Assembly: GCA_947631015.1 (NCBI GenBank)
Contig: CANRJS010000016.1
Coordinates: forward strand, 1-44,131
Source: an uncultured Clostridia bacterium
GTDB taxonomy: Bacteria; Bacillota; Clostridia; Oscillospirales; JAAYOS01
Direction: 5' to 3'
Length of the DNA: 44,131 nucleotides
Below the pieces are notes generated by a model, which was not told the origin of the DNA, made no database searches, and worked only from the letters and a program-made list of their open reading frames with translations. Position numbers and translations under genes: made by a program. This document shows positions 16,213 through 23,825 of the stretch, piece after piece. Numbering within the stretch: the first letter of the stretch is position 1; every line of letters begins with the position of its first letter.

Positions 16213-16884
16213 GTGAGGACGATACTTATCGAGCTTGAGAACGTCTCGAAGCGCTACGAGCTGCGCTCCGGCGGGGTGGACGCGCTTCGCGGGATATACC
16301 TCTCGGTGGCGGAGGGGGAGTTTGTCGCGGTGGTCGGCGCGTCCGGCTCGGGCAAGAGCACGCTCATGAACATCCTCGGCTGCCTCGACCGTCCTACCGG
16401 CGGGCGGTACACGCTCGCCGGCCGGGACGTAGGCAGCATGTCCGCCGCCGAGCTCGCGGGTCTGCGTGGAAGCGAGATAGGCTTCGTATTCCAGAACTTC
16501 AACCTTCTGCCCCGCCTCACGGCGCTCGAGAACGTCGAGATGCCGCTGATACTCCGCGGCGAGCCGCACGCCTCGCGGCGCGACCGCGCGCGGAGGGCGC
16601 TTGCGGAGGTCGGCCTCGAGCACAGGACGGAGCACCGTCCGCGCGAGCTCAGCGGCGGACAGCAGCAGCGCGTCGCGATAGCCCGCGCGCTCGTTACACG
16701 TCCCTCGCTGATACTCGCCGACGAGCCTACCGGCAACCTCGACCGCGCGTCCGGCGCGGCGGTGCTCGAAACGCTCGAGCGCCTCGGCGCGCGCGGCGCG
16801 ACGGTGGTCCTGATAACCCACGACCCGGAGACGGCGGCGCGCGCGGGACGGCGTATCACGCTCCGGGACGGCAGAATAGTATAA
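16213..16884 (+). CDS. ABC transporter ATP-binding protein (MacB/LolD/FtsE type), no permease beside it
   Basis: A 223-residue ATPase subunit. Walker A is GASGSGKST, the Q-loop VFQNFNLLP, the signature LSGGQQQR, Walker [13 protein letters not shown], and the switch His lies in LITHDPE. EPTGNLD and FQNFNLLP point to the family that pairs with FtsX-like permeases for lipoprotein, peptide or drug export. No such permease precedes or follows; the next coding sequence is a sortase with its own promoter. The start is taken as GTG 16213, with only a GCGGGG stretch before it, so the start is uncertain. Confidence 0.85.
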   Translation: MRTILIELENVSKRYELRSGGVDALRGIYLSVAEGEFVAVVGASGSGKSTLMNILGCLDRPTGGRYTLAGRDVGSMSAAELAGLRGSEIGFVFQNFNLLPRLTALENVEMPLILRGEPHASRRDRARRALAEVGLEHRTEHRPRELSGGQQQRVAIARALVTRPSLILADEPTGNLDRASGAAVLETLERLGARGATVVLITHDPETAARAGRRITLRDGRIV

Positions 16885-17061
16885 GCTGACGGGCGGCGAA
16901 CCCATGGTGGTTTCCGACGGCGACTTTACGTCCGTGCGGCGCCGAAGCCCTTGGAAATACGGCAAACCGGCGACGACAAACAAAAAAGCGGCGAAAAGAG
17001 TCCTCGTTGAGCGCCGTGGGTCCACCTCCTGTCAGCTATAGAAGGGACGGCTCCGCCGTCC
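16884..17061 (+). ncRNA. Candidate structured RNA ending in an intrinsic terminator
   Basis: The 160-base gap after the ABC ATPase can fold into a closed rod. AGCTGACGGG (16884-16893) pairs with CCTGTCAGCT (17028-17037) with one G-U pair. ACCCA (16900-16904) pairs with TGGGT (17017-17021). GGTTTCCG (16909-16916) pairs with CGG plus AAACC (16960-16968, one bulged C). An A-rich loop is followed at once by a strong terminator. It matches no riboswitch or housekeeping RNA that I recognise, and no promoter of its own is clear. It could instead be only a structured 3' UTR. Confidence 0.35.
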
Positions 17062-17070
17062 TTTTATTTT
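17045..17070 (+). terminator. Intrinsic terminator
   Basis: GGACGGC (17045-17051), loop TCC, GCCGTCC (17055-17061), followed by TTTTATTTT. It ends the ABC ATPase transcript or the candidate RNA. Confidence 0.85.
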
Positions 17071-17081
17071 CGGCGCCTCTA

Positions 17082-17110
17082 TTGCAATCCCATACATATT
17101 ATTGTATAAT
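17082..17110 (+). promoter_or_regulatory. Promoter of the sortase gene
   Basis: TTGCAA at 17082-17087 and a perfect TATAAT at 17105-17110 with a 17-base spacer; leader of about 50 bases. Confidence 0.75.
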
Positions 17111-17167
17111 GCAAAGCGGCGTATCTTCCGATTTATCCGGCGTCTCCGCGCCGGTTGGAGGCACGCA

Positions 17168-18100
17168 ATGAACAGAAAGGACAAATCGGGCGGCGCGCGC
17201 CGCTCCGGGCGCTCCGCCGTCCCGCGCGCCGTCCTTGCGGGCGTATGCCTCGCGGCGGCGGCAGTGAGCGCCGTCATGCTCCTTGAAAACGCGCGTGAGA
17301 ACCGCGAGAGTGGCGAGGTCTACGCCTCGCTCGGGCAGTTTCTCACCGTCCCGACGGGCGAGCAGTCTCCCTCCGTCGATATGGTCTCCGCAGCACCGCC
17401 GGTCGCAAGCGCCGCACAGCAGTCCGACCCGTCGGACGCGGAGCGCGCGGCGCAGTCCGACGCGCCGGAGAACATAGAGCCCGATGTCGGAGAGACTGCC
17501 GCGCCGCTTCCGAAGGCGGACTTTGAGGCGCTCCGCGCCATAAACCCGGACACCGTCGCGTGGATACGCATCGAGGGCACGGGCCTCAGCTATCCCGTCG
17601 TGCAGTCGGAGGACAACGAATACTATCTCGGCCACATCTTCGACGGGAGCCGCAGCAGCGCCGGCTGTCCGTACCTCGACTGCGGGAACTCGCCGGACTT
17701 TTCTGACCCGTGCTCGATCATCTACGGCCACAACCGCAGGGACGGCGCGATGTTCGCGCCGCTGCTCGGCTATGCGGAGCAGCGCTGGCTTGACGAGCAT
17801 CCGTCCGTCACCCTCATCCTGCCGGACGGCGGGTACACGGTGAGTATCTTCGCCGTCCTCTATGCCGGCCCGGACGAGGCTGGCTCGGACACGTCCCCGT
17901 GGCGGAGAAGCTTTGAGAGCAGGGAAGAGCTGGACGCTTGGGCGGCGGCGCTTGTCGCGCGGTCGATAGTGGACTGCGGCGAGACGCCCTCCGACGGGCG
18001 GGTGCTCGTTCTCTCCACCTGCGACAACAGTCCCGACGGACGCTTCGTCGTCCTCGGACGGATACCGGCGGAGCCGGACGCGCCGGGAGACGGCGCTTAA
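17168..18100 (+). CDS. srtB: Class B sortase
   Basis: A 310-residue membrane-anchored cysteine transpeptidase that attaches surface proteins to peptidoglycan. An N-terminal basic stretch and one transmembrane helix (about 20-38) are followed by a low-complexity Ala/Ser/Pro linker and the sortase barrel. Catalytic His lies in IIYGHNRRDGAMFAPL, Cys in VLSTCDNSPDGRFVVLGR and Arg in the same segment. The GHNRRDG...MF pattern is class B. The start at 17168 has GGAGG six bases upstream; a start 22 codons earlier lies on top of the promoter. No protein with a visible sorting signal is encoded nearby. Confidence 0.9.
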   Translation: MNRKDKSGGARRSGRSAVPRAVLAGVCLAAAAVSAVMLLENARENRESGEVYASLGQFLTVPTGEQSPSVDMVSAAPPVASAAQQSDPSDAERAAQSDAPENIEPDVGETAAPLPKADFEALRAINPDTVAWIRIEGTGLSYPVVQSEDNEYYLGHIFDGSRSSAGCPYLDCGNSPDFSDPCSIIYGHNRRDGAMFAPLLGYAEQRWLDEHPSVTLILPDGGYTVSIFAVLYAGPDEAGSDTSPWRRSFESREELDAWAAALVARSIVDCGETPSDGRVLVLSTCDNSPDGRFVVLGRIPAEPDAPGDGA

Positions 18101-18156
18101 ACGCAGCATGATACCGCTTACGCGGAAAAACTTATGATTTGAAAGGAAGAAGCAGA

Positions 18157-19947
18157 ATGTTCATCACAGACGACATCAAGTATGCAGGCGTGAACGACCA
18201 CCGCGTCGACCTGTTCGAGGGTCAGTACGTCGTGCCGCACGGCATGGCCTACAACTCCTATGTTATCCTCGACGAGAAGGCCGCGGTCATGGACACCGTC
18301 GACCGGAACTTCACCCACGAGTGGCTGGACAACCTCGCCTCCGTCCTCGGCGGGCGCAAGCCGGACTACCTCATAGTTCAGCACATGGAGCCCGACCACT
18401 CCGCAAACATCGCGCAGTTCATGAGCGCATACCCGGAGGCGGTCATCGTCTCCTCCGCAAAGGCGTTTGCGATGATGCAGAACTTCTTCGGCGACGACTT
18501 CGCGGAGCGCCGCATAGTCGTCGGCGAGGGGGACACCCTCTCGCTCGGACGGCACACCCTCACCTTCGTCACCGCCCCGATGGTCCACTGGCCGGAGGTC
18601 ATCGTCACCTACGACAGCACGGACAAGGTGCTGTTCAGCGCGGACGGCTTCGGCAAGTTCGGCGCGCTCGACTGTGACGAGGAGTGGGACTGCGAGGCCC
18701 GCCGCTACTACATCGGCATCGTCGGCAAGTACGGCGCGCAGGTGCAGGCACTGCTGAAGAAGGCCGCAGGTCTCGAGATAGAGAAGATTTGCCCGCTGCA
18801 CGGCCCCGTCCTCACCGAAAACCTCGGCCACTATCTGAACCTCTACAACATCTGGTCGAGCTATGCCGCGGAGAGCGAGGGTATCGTCATAGCCTACACT
18901 TCAGTCTACGGCCACACCAAGGCGGCCGTGGAGAAGCTCGCGGAAAAGCTGAAGGCCAACGGCTGCCCCAAGGTCGTGGTCCACGACCTCGCGCGCTGCG
19001 ACATGGCGGAGGCCGTCGAGGACGCGTTCCGCTACAGCAAGCTCGTCCTCGCGACGACGACATACAACGCCGGAATCTTCCCGTTCATGCGCGACTTCAT
19101 CCTGCACCTCACCGACAGGAACTTCCAGAACCGCACCGTCGCATTCATTGAAAACGGCTCGTGGGCGCCCCTCGCGGCAAAGACGATGCGCGGACTGCTC
19201 GACGGCAGCAAGAACATCACCTACGCCGACACCACCGTCACGCTGAAGTCTGCCCTCTCCGCCGAGAGCTCGGAACAGCTCGACGCGCTCGCGGGCGAGC
19301 TCTGCCGCGACTACATCGCCCAGCACGGCGAGACCGCGAACAAGAACGACCTCACCGCGCTCTTCAATATAGGCTACGGCCTCTATGTCGTCACATCCAA
19401 CGACGGGAAGAAGGACAACGGCCTCATCGTCAACACCGTCTCGCAGGTGACGAACTCCCCGAACCGCGTCGCCGTCTGCATAAACAAGGAGAACTACTCC
19501 CACCACGTCATAAAGCAGACCGGCAGGATGAACGTCAACTGTCTCAGCGTGGACGCGCCGTTCTCTGTCTTCGAGGCGTTCGGCTTCCGCAGCGGCCGCA
19601 CGGTGGACAAGTTCGCGGACTGCACGCCGCTCCGTTCGGACAACGGCCTCGCGTTCCTGCCGAAGTACATCAACTCGTTCCTGTCGCTCGAGGTCGAGCA
19701 GTATGTAGACCTCGGCACGCACGGGATGTTCATCTGCTCGGTCACCGAGGCCCGCGTGATAAACGACCGCGAGACCATGACCTACACCTACTACCAGTCA
19801 AACGTCAAGCCGAAGCCCCAGACCGAGGGCAAGAAGGGCTGGGTCTGCAAGATCTGCGGCTACGTCTACGAGGGCGACGAGCTGCCGGACGACTTCGTCT
19901 GCCCGCTCTGCAAGCACGGTGCGGCGGACTTCGAGCCGATAGGCTGA
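18157..19947 (+). CDS. Flavodiiron protein fused to flavin reductase and rubredoxin domains
   Basis: A 596-residue soluble O2/NO-detoxifying enzyme with its electron chain in one polypeptide. Residues 1-245 are the metallo-beta-lactamase diiron domain with HMEPDH (76-81), the later His in MVHWPE, Asp in FSADGFGKFG and His in PLHGPV, so all metal ligands are present. Residues about 250-395 are flavodoxin-like (AYTSVYGHTKAAVEKLA). About 400-545 is a flavin reductase-like FMN domain (NIGYGLYVVTSNDG, NTVSQVTNSP). The last 40 residues are rubredoxin with two CxxC pairs (CKICGYVYEG and CPLC). The start has AAAGGAAG before the ATG. No separate promoter is evident, so it may be read through from the sortase gene. 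Confidence 0.93.
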   Translation: MFITDDIKYAGVNDHRVDLFEGQYVVPHGMAYNSYVILDEKAAVMDTVDRNFTHEWLDNLASVLGGRKPDYLIVQHMEPDHSANIAQFMSAYPEAVIVSSAKAFAMMQNFFGDDFAERRIVVGEGDTLSLGRHTLTFVTAPMVHWPEVIVTYDSTDKVLFSADGFGKFGALDCDEEWDCEARRYYIGIVGKYGAQVQALLKKAAGLEIEKICPLHGPVLTENLGHYLNLYNIWSSYAAESEGIVIAYTSVYGHTKAAVEKLAEKLKANGCPKVVVHDLARCDMAEAVEDAFRYSKLVLATTTYNAGIFPFMRDFILHLTDRNFQNRTVAFIENGSWAPLAAKTMRGLLDGSKNITYADTTVTLKSALSAESSEQLDALAGELCRDYIAQHGETANKNDLTALFNIGYGLYVVTSNDGKKDNGLIVNTVSQVTNSPNRVAVCINKENYSHHVIKQTGRMNVNCLSVDAPFSVFEAFGFRSGRTVDKFADCTPLRSDNGLAFLPKYINSFLSLEVEQYVDLGTHGMFICSVTEARVINDRETMTYTYYQSNVKPKPQTEGKKGWVCKICGYVYEGDELPDDFVCPLCKHGAADFEPIG

Positions 19948-19957
19948 GTTTTGGTTT

Positions 19958-20090
19958 CCCCCAACGGCGCGTTGCGCCGTTGGGGGACCCCTTCCGATCG
20001 GACTGCTCGCCGGAAATGAATTCCGGCTGCGCAAATTCGGCGCTTCGCGCCGGTGGGGTTTCGTTGATTGAAATGCTCGGATAAGTCAGC
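19958..20090. repeat. Mosaic hairpin repeat, copy 2 (short)
   Basis: It begins with a perfect 13-bp hairpin (19958-19970 with 19974-19986, loop GTT) directly after the flavodiiron gene, without a U tract. It continues with CTCGCCGGAAATGAATTCC and GGCTGCGCAAA, which corresponds to the conserved ATGAAT hairpin module at 33.28 kb and 43.70 kb, and ends with TTGATTGAAATGCTCGG, also shared. The first hairpin may act as the gene's terminator. Confidence 0.65.
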
Positions 20091-20116
20091 GGCTCAGGGC
20101 GCGGTTTTACGGAAGC

Positions 20117-20156
20117 AAAAGACGGCGGGGTACCTTTTGGCACCCCGCCGTCTTTT
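20117..20156. terminator. Bidirectional terminator
   Basis: GACGGCGGGGT pairs with ACCCCGCCGTC; AAAA precedes and TTTT follows the stem. It serves the minus-strand lipoprotein gene and possibly transcripts arriving from the plus strand. Confidence 0.8.
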
Positions 20157-20209
20157 GTGTCGTGTTGCGCTCCGTGGCGGGAGCGCCGCGCGCGCCACGC
20201 GGGAGCGGC

Positions 20210-20707
20210 CTACTGCACGAGCGCGCCGCCCGAGACGACGAGGCGCGCGCCGTCCACGCGGAGCGCGCCTGCCGTCGAGGGCGCGTCGAGCTTCAGTGTC
20301 TTTGTCACGGTATCTCCTCCTTTGCCGTCCGAGGCGGACGCCGCGCTTTCCTTGGCGGAGGCGTTTCCTGCACCGGATGAATTTTCCTTTTCTGCCGCGC
20401 CTGTGCCGTCCACACCCGGCGCGGGCGTCGTGGATGGCGCGCCGCCCGCCGTCGTCTTTGCTTCGCCGGACGTGTCCGGGGACGGCGGCGCGCTCGGGGA
20501 TGCGTCCCCTCCGTCCTGCGCCACGCCGCCGGGTGCGGCGGACGCGTTCGGCCGCGGGGAAGAGGCGTCCGGCAAGGCCGGGCTTTCTGCAGGGGACGGC
20601 GCTTCGGGCGGAGCCGTCGGGTGCGCCGTCCCGCAGGACGGGAGCAGCAGCGCGAGCGCGAGCAATAAGGCGAGCGCCGAAAGTCCGCGCACAGAGCCGT
20701 GACGCAT
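20210..20707 (-). CDS. Ala/Ser/Pro-rich lipoprotein of unknown function
   Basis: A 165-residue exported protein. Residues 1-24 form a signal peptide ending in the lipobox LLPSC, so the mature protein should be lipid-anchored. Almost the whole mature part is low complexity (Ala, Ser, Pro, Gly, Thr), like a cell-wall-spanning linker, and only the last 35 residues (TKTLKLDAPSTAGALRVDG and onward) look like a short beta-structured end. The start at 20707 has GGGAGG before it; an in-frame start 26 codons upstream would bury the signal peptide. It has its own promoter and terminator, so it is monocistronic. I do not recognise a family. Confidence 0.7.
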   Translation of the reverse strand: MRHGSVRGLSALALLLALALLLPSCGTAHPTAPPEAPSPAESPALPDASSPRPNASAAPGGVAQDGGDASPSAPPSPDTSGEAKTTAGGAPSTTPAPGVDGTGAAEKENSSGAGNASAKESAASASDGKGGDTVTKTLKLDAPSTAGALRVDGARLVVSGGALVQ

Positions 20708-20775
20708 ATCCAATCCCTCCCGACACGGCGCGGTCGCCCACGCAGGGCGGCGCGCCGATGATTTTCTTCGGAAAA

Positions 20776-20804
20776 AGTATAGCACAACGCCACAGCAAAG
20801 TCAA
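20776..20804 (-). promoter_or_regulatory. Promoter of the low-complexity lipoprotein gene
   Basis: On the minus strand TTGACT (20799-20804) and TATACT (20776-20781) are 17 bases apart, with TGC before the -10. An 11-bp hairpin (20805-20830) abuts the -35. Confidence 0.75.
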
Positions 20805-20830
20805 TTTGCCCCGCCTTTCGGCGGGGCAAA
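20805..20830. other. Hairpin abutting the lipoprotein promoter
   Basis: TTTGCCCCGCC (20805-20815), loop TTTC and GGCGGGGCAAA (20820-20830) form an 11-bp perfect stem. It may be a second terminator for the upstream minus-strand gene, though its U tract is poor, or a regulatory palindrome. Confidence 0.5.
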
Positions 20831-20892
20831 TGCCATACTGTTTGTATAATTACGTCGAAATATTACCAAACGTACCGTTTCGGCAAAAGCAA

Positions 20893-20925
20893 AGCCGAAG
20901 CGCAACTTTACGTTCTGCTTCGGCT
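20893..20925 (-). terminator. Terminator of the AT-rich lipoprotein gene
   Basis: AGCCGAAGC (20893-20901) pairs with GCTTCGGCT (20917-20925). On the minus strand the stem is followed by TTGCTTTTGCC. It lies about 70 bases after the stop at 20995. Confidence 0.6.
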
Positions 20926-20994
20926 CTTTCCTATATGAAGCCTATGCTGAATTCCGTTATCAAACCTCTTAAAGCTTGACAGCCGACATTATAT

Positions 20995-21627
20995 CTACTG
21001 TTCGCTCCCGGCGTCTAGGAGAGGAAAGCTTCCGCTGAAGTTTGAAATGGAAATTCTGTATTGCTCCCCAGTGTCAGTATATCTGCCCTGCATAACAATA
21101 TGGCAACCACTGTTATCCGGGTTCATCAGGTGAAGCACACAGAAACCTACGCCGGTGCCGCCATCAATCAGCTCGCCAACCGTATCTGTCATGAAAGTCT
21201 CACCGTCAAACATGGCAAGAAAGTCGGAATAGATAAATGTCAGCGCCGTGAGGATATCTTCGGCGTTGGTATTTGCCGGGAAATCATATATGTACTCTTC
21301 TCCGCCAAGCAAATCCTCGTCTTTGCCCTCTCCGTTTGGAATTCCCCGGAATACCAACTGCATATCAAACGGCAGACCGGCATATTCAACGGATATATCA
21401 GTCCGAAGCTCGTTCATATTCAGATTCGCATCATCGGAAGAAATATCAAGCATTTCAATCACTTCGTTATATGTTTTCTTGTCGATATACTGCGAATATG
21501 AAAAGTCCAACAGATCTGTTTTGTCTTCGTCCGAGGCAACAGAGGCGCACGCGCCAAATAAGAGTGCGAATGCGGAAAGAATTGCGAAAAGAGCATATTT
21601 TCGGATAAACAAAGTGCCCATCTCCAT
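20995..21627 (-). CDS. Putative lipoprotein, AT-rich patch
   Basis: A 210-residue exported protein. The N-terminus has a basic start, a hydrophobic stretch KYALFAILSAFALLF and the lipobox-like FGAC, so lipid anchoring is likely. The mature part is acidic, with no motif I recognise. Base composition is clearly richer in A/T than the flanking genes, suggesting horizontal origin. The start at 21627 was chosen because GGGGTGG precedes it; another Met lies two codons downstream. The first 160 bases overlap the out-of-frame reading of the preceding gene. Function unknown. Confidence 0.65.
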   Translation of the reverse strand: MEMGTLFIRKYALFAILSAFALLFGACASVASDEDKTDLLDFSYSQYIDKKTYNEVIEMLDISSDDANLNMNELRTDISVEYAGLPFDMQLVFRGIPNGEGKDEDLLGGEEYIYDFPANTNAEDILTALTFIYSDFLAMFDGETFMTDTVGELIDGGTGVGFCVLHLMNPDNSGCHIVMQGRYTDTGEQYRISISNFSGSFPLLDAGSEQ

Positions 21628-22020
21628 TCTTATCCACCCCTGCACAAATCGCAAATGTATTGTCATAAGTAAGTGTTCCATTTTCGCCTTTGTCATATAC
21701 TAAGACAACATCTCGATTGAGATAATATCCATCCATATTAACCACAGAAACCGCTAGTCCGGAATTGTCATTCACCGGGATCACCTCAATTGTGGAATTA
21801 TCTTCAACAGCAATATTATTCATGCTTAATACTTCAACAACACTACCATTTGCCGCTGATGATGGGACAGAGCAAAGAGCATAATTCGAGAGATTGTCAA
21901 ATTGAATAGATGATTTGCTTGCGAATACACTGCAAATCTCGTTTGAAGCTAAAGCCATCGCCGGTTGGAGCAGTATTACGAGCGAAATGCAGAAAGCAAT
22001 GATTTTTAGAGTTTTTTCAT
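21467..22020 (-). pseudogene. Secreted protein gene with a frameshift in its signal peptide
   Basis: An ATG at 22020 preceded by GGAGGTAGCATT and a good promoter opens a reading that stops after MKKL. One extra A in the AAAAAA run just after the ATG would join it to the downstream frame and give MKKTLKIIAFCISLVILLQP followed by AMALAS, a textbook cleavable signal peptide. The rest of that frame continues without a stop to 21467. The mature part up to about 21640 (NSTIEVIPVNDNSGLAVSV and similar) looks like real coding; the last 50 codons overlap the lipoprotein gene out of frame and may be read-through. Family unknown. It may be a pseudogene, a phase-variable gene or a sequencing error in a homopolymer. 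Confidence 0.55.
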
Positions 22021-22062
22021 AATGCTACCTCCTAAATATAATAATAGACTCTCGGTAATTAT

Positions 22063-22092
22063 ATAATACCCCCCAGTTTGCTTTACTGTCAA
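22063..22092 (-). promoter_or_regulatory. Promoter of the frameshifted secreted-protein gene
   Basis: On the minus strand a perfect TTGACA (22087-22092) and TATTAT (22063-22068) are 18 bases apart. Intact promoter and ribosome binding site argue that the downstream gene was recently, or still is, expressed. The remaining 22093-22276 holds nothing I can support. Confidence 0.7.
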
Positions 22093-22276
22093 TAGGAGAA
22101 AGCCGAATCGCGGTCACAGCATTGCGGGTATTACAATGATTGTCAACACCGGGATATGAAACAGGGAAGGAATGAAAAGGGGAAAGAAAGTGAATGGGAG
22201 AAAACCGGGGCATGGCGGAGCTGCCGTATTATTTAACGACCTTGCATCCAGCACACCAAAACCGAATGATCATTTT

Positions 22277-22927
22277 TCAACCCTTCATGTCGCGGAAGCG
22301 CAGACTGAGGTATCCCGACACGACTGCCGCCGCGAGGAACGCCGCGCACACCAGCCACGTCGCGGCGGAGAGACCCGTCACCGCATCGCCTATCCGGCTC
22401 ACGGGATGCAGCCGCAGCAGCGCCTCCGGCGCCTGCGGAAGGAGCCAGTCGACGGCGGCGAATATAACGAGACCCGCAAACGCGCTCCGCGTCCACCACA
22501 CGACCGCCGCCGGGAGCGCCGCCGTCGCAAGCGCTGCCGGCAGAGTGCGGATCAGCGCGAGGAAGTACGCCGCGTCGAGCGCCCGCATTCCCGCGCTTGC
22601 TGCCGCCGCGACGGTCGTCGCCACGGCGGAAAAGAGCGCCGAAAAGAGGCAGACGAGCAGTGTCCTCGCGGCGGCCAAGCCCGGCTTTCCGAACCCGGCT
22701 TCGAGCGGGAGCCCGACGGTGCGCTCCTCAAACGGCAGTCCTAGCGCCACCGGGACGTATACCCCGGACGTCCACAGCGGTATCACGGCGTTCGCGGCAA
22801 GCATCTCCGACGAGCCCTGCCAGCGCCGCGCGCAAAATATCCCGAGGACGAGCGCGGCAAGCGCTCCCACCGCTAAAAGCAGCTTTGAGAAGACGAGGCG
22901 GCGCGCCTCATAACATATCATCTTCAT
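22277..22927 (-). CDS. ABC-2 type permease subunit, second of two
   Basis: A 216-residue integral membrane protein with about six hydrophobic segments and an N-terminal MKMICYEARRLVFSK start like ABC-2 permeases, where a short cytosolic segment precedes the first helix. It is the last gene of the ATPase-permease-permease operon, 10 bases after the other permease. The two permeases are different in length and sequence, so the exporter is probably a heterodimer in the membrane. The substrate is unknown; such three-gene sets often export peptides or protect against antimicrobial peptides. Confidence 0.75.
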   Translation of the reverse strand: MKMICYEARRLVFSKLLLAVGALAALVLGIFCARRWQGSSEMLAANAVIPLWTSGVYVPVALGLPFEERTVGLPLEAGFGKPGLAAARTLLVCLFSALFSAVATTVAAAASAGMRALDAAYFLALIRTLPAALATAALPAAVVWWTRSAFAGLVIFAAVDWLLPQAPEALLRLHPVSRIGDAVTGLSAATWLVCAAFLAAAVVSGYLSLRFRDMKG

Positions 22928-22937
22928 TTCATCATCC

Positions 22938-23825
22938 TCATCTCGGTGCGTCGCGCCGGTACGTCCAGAGCGCCGACGCCGCCGTGAGCATCAGCGCGGC
23001 GGCCGCCGCCACGACTGCGGCCGCTCCCGGCTCGCGCGGCAGGCCGAACAGCCGACCCCAGGCGAAGAACAGCAGAATGCAGGTAAGAGTCGAAACGAGG
23101 GTGTTCCGTATGGCAAACATCAGAGCCGCCGGAACAAGCGTCAGCATCATGCAGAAGATATACCCCTCCGCGAGCCTCGCCATATCCGTAAGCTCTAAGA
23201 CGTGCGGGATGTACCGGCAGAGCACCAGCGCCGTCTGCGCCGCCGTCACTATGGCGCAGACGAGGACATACACGATAAGTTTTGCCGCAGCCGCCGTGTT
23301 CCGCGAAACTCCGGCGGCGATCGGGAGGCAGAACGTCCCGCGGCGGAAGTCCCCGCCTATCAGGACGCCCGCGAAGGTGAGCCCCGTAATGAAAGCCGTC
23401 GCCGCGAAGTCGCTCCACACGCGCGGCAGGAACCAAACCTCCAGAACATGCTCGGTTCCCGCAGGGTAGAGCGTCCCTCCGGCGTAGGATGCGCGCTCGA
23501 CGGTGTCCGGGTCAATCGAAAAGCCGTACTTTTTCGCGAGCTCTCCGCCCTCCGTGAGGAGCGGCTCCGCCGCTTCATCGAACACATACGCGTCCTCTCC
23601 CACCACAAACTGCGCGAAGATGCCGGTCGTCGTTGTAATCTCCTGCATCGCGCGGGTAACGGTGTCGTTCCGTCCGCGTATGACAAACACCTCATGCCCG
23701 CCCGCGGCAAGTCCTCCCTCCATGGAAACGACTATGCCCGGAACGATAAGCATTATGACGAGCGCGAGCAGAAACGACCGCCTGTACAGCAGCTTCCTCA
23801 GCTCGTACCGAAGCATTTTCGTCAT
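22938..23825 (-). CDS. ABC-2 type permease subunit, first of two
   Basis: A 295-residue membrane protein. It begins MTKMLRYELRKLLYRRSF, the usual cytosolic lead-in of ABC-2 permeases, then a helix (about 18-36). A large extracytosolic segment of about 115 residues (40-155) follows before the remaining five helices. The start overlaps the stop of the ATPase gene by 4 bases, so they are translationally coupled. The substrate is unknown. Confidence 0.8.
   Translation of the reverse strand: MTKMLRYELRKLLYRRSFLLALVIMLIVPGIVVSMEGGLAAGGHEVFVIRGRNDTVTRAMQEITTTTGIFAQFVVGEDAYVFDEAAEPLLTEGGELAKKYGFSIDPDTVERASYAGGTLYPAGTEHVLEVWFLPRVWSDFAATAFITGLTFAGVLIGGDFRRGTFCLPIAAGVSRNTAAAAKLIVYVLVCAIVTAAQTALVLCRYIPHVLELTDMARLAEGYIFCMMLTLVPAALMFAIRNTLVSTLTCILLFFAWGRLFGLPREPGAAAVVAAAAALMLTAASALWTYRRDAPR

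Noticed and set aside
15967-17025. Minus-strand open frame starting at 17025 with an AGGAGG-like sequence before its GTG
   Set aside because: The Shine-Dalgarno-like string is the 3' arm region of the candidate RNA; after about 45 codons the frame is only the antisense of the ABC ATPase and DUF4130 genes, and no family is recognisable.
19958-19986. Classical intrinsic terminator after the flavodiiron gene
   Set aside because: The stem is perfect but is followed by ACCCCTTCC instead of a U tract; it was placed with the repeat family, though it may still stop transcription.
22172-22744. Plus-strand frame beginning MKRGKKVNGRK
   Set aside because: Only the first 35 codons lie outside the permease gene, the rest is antisense to it, and no promoter or family is evident.
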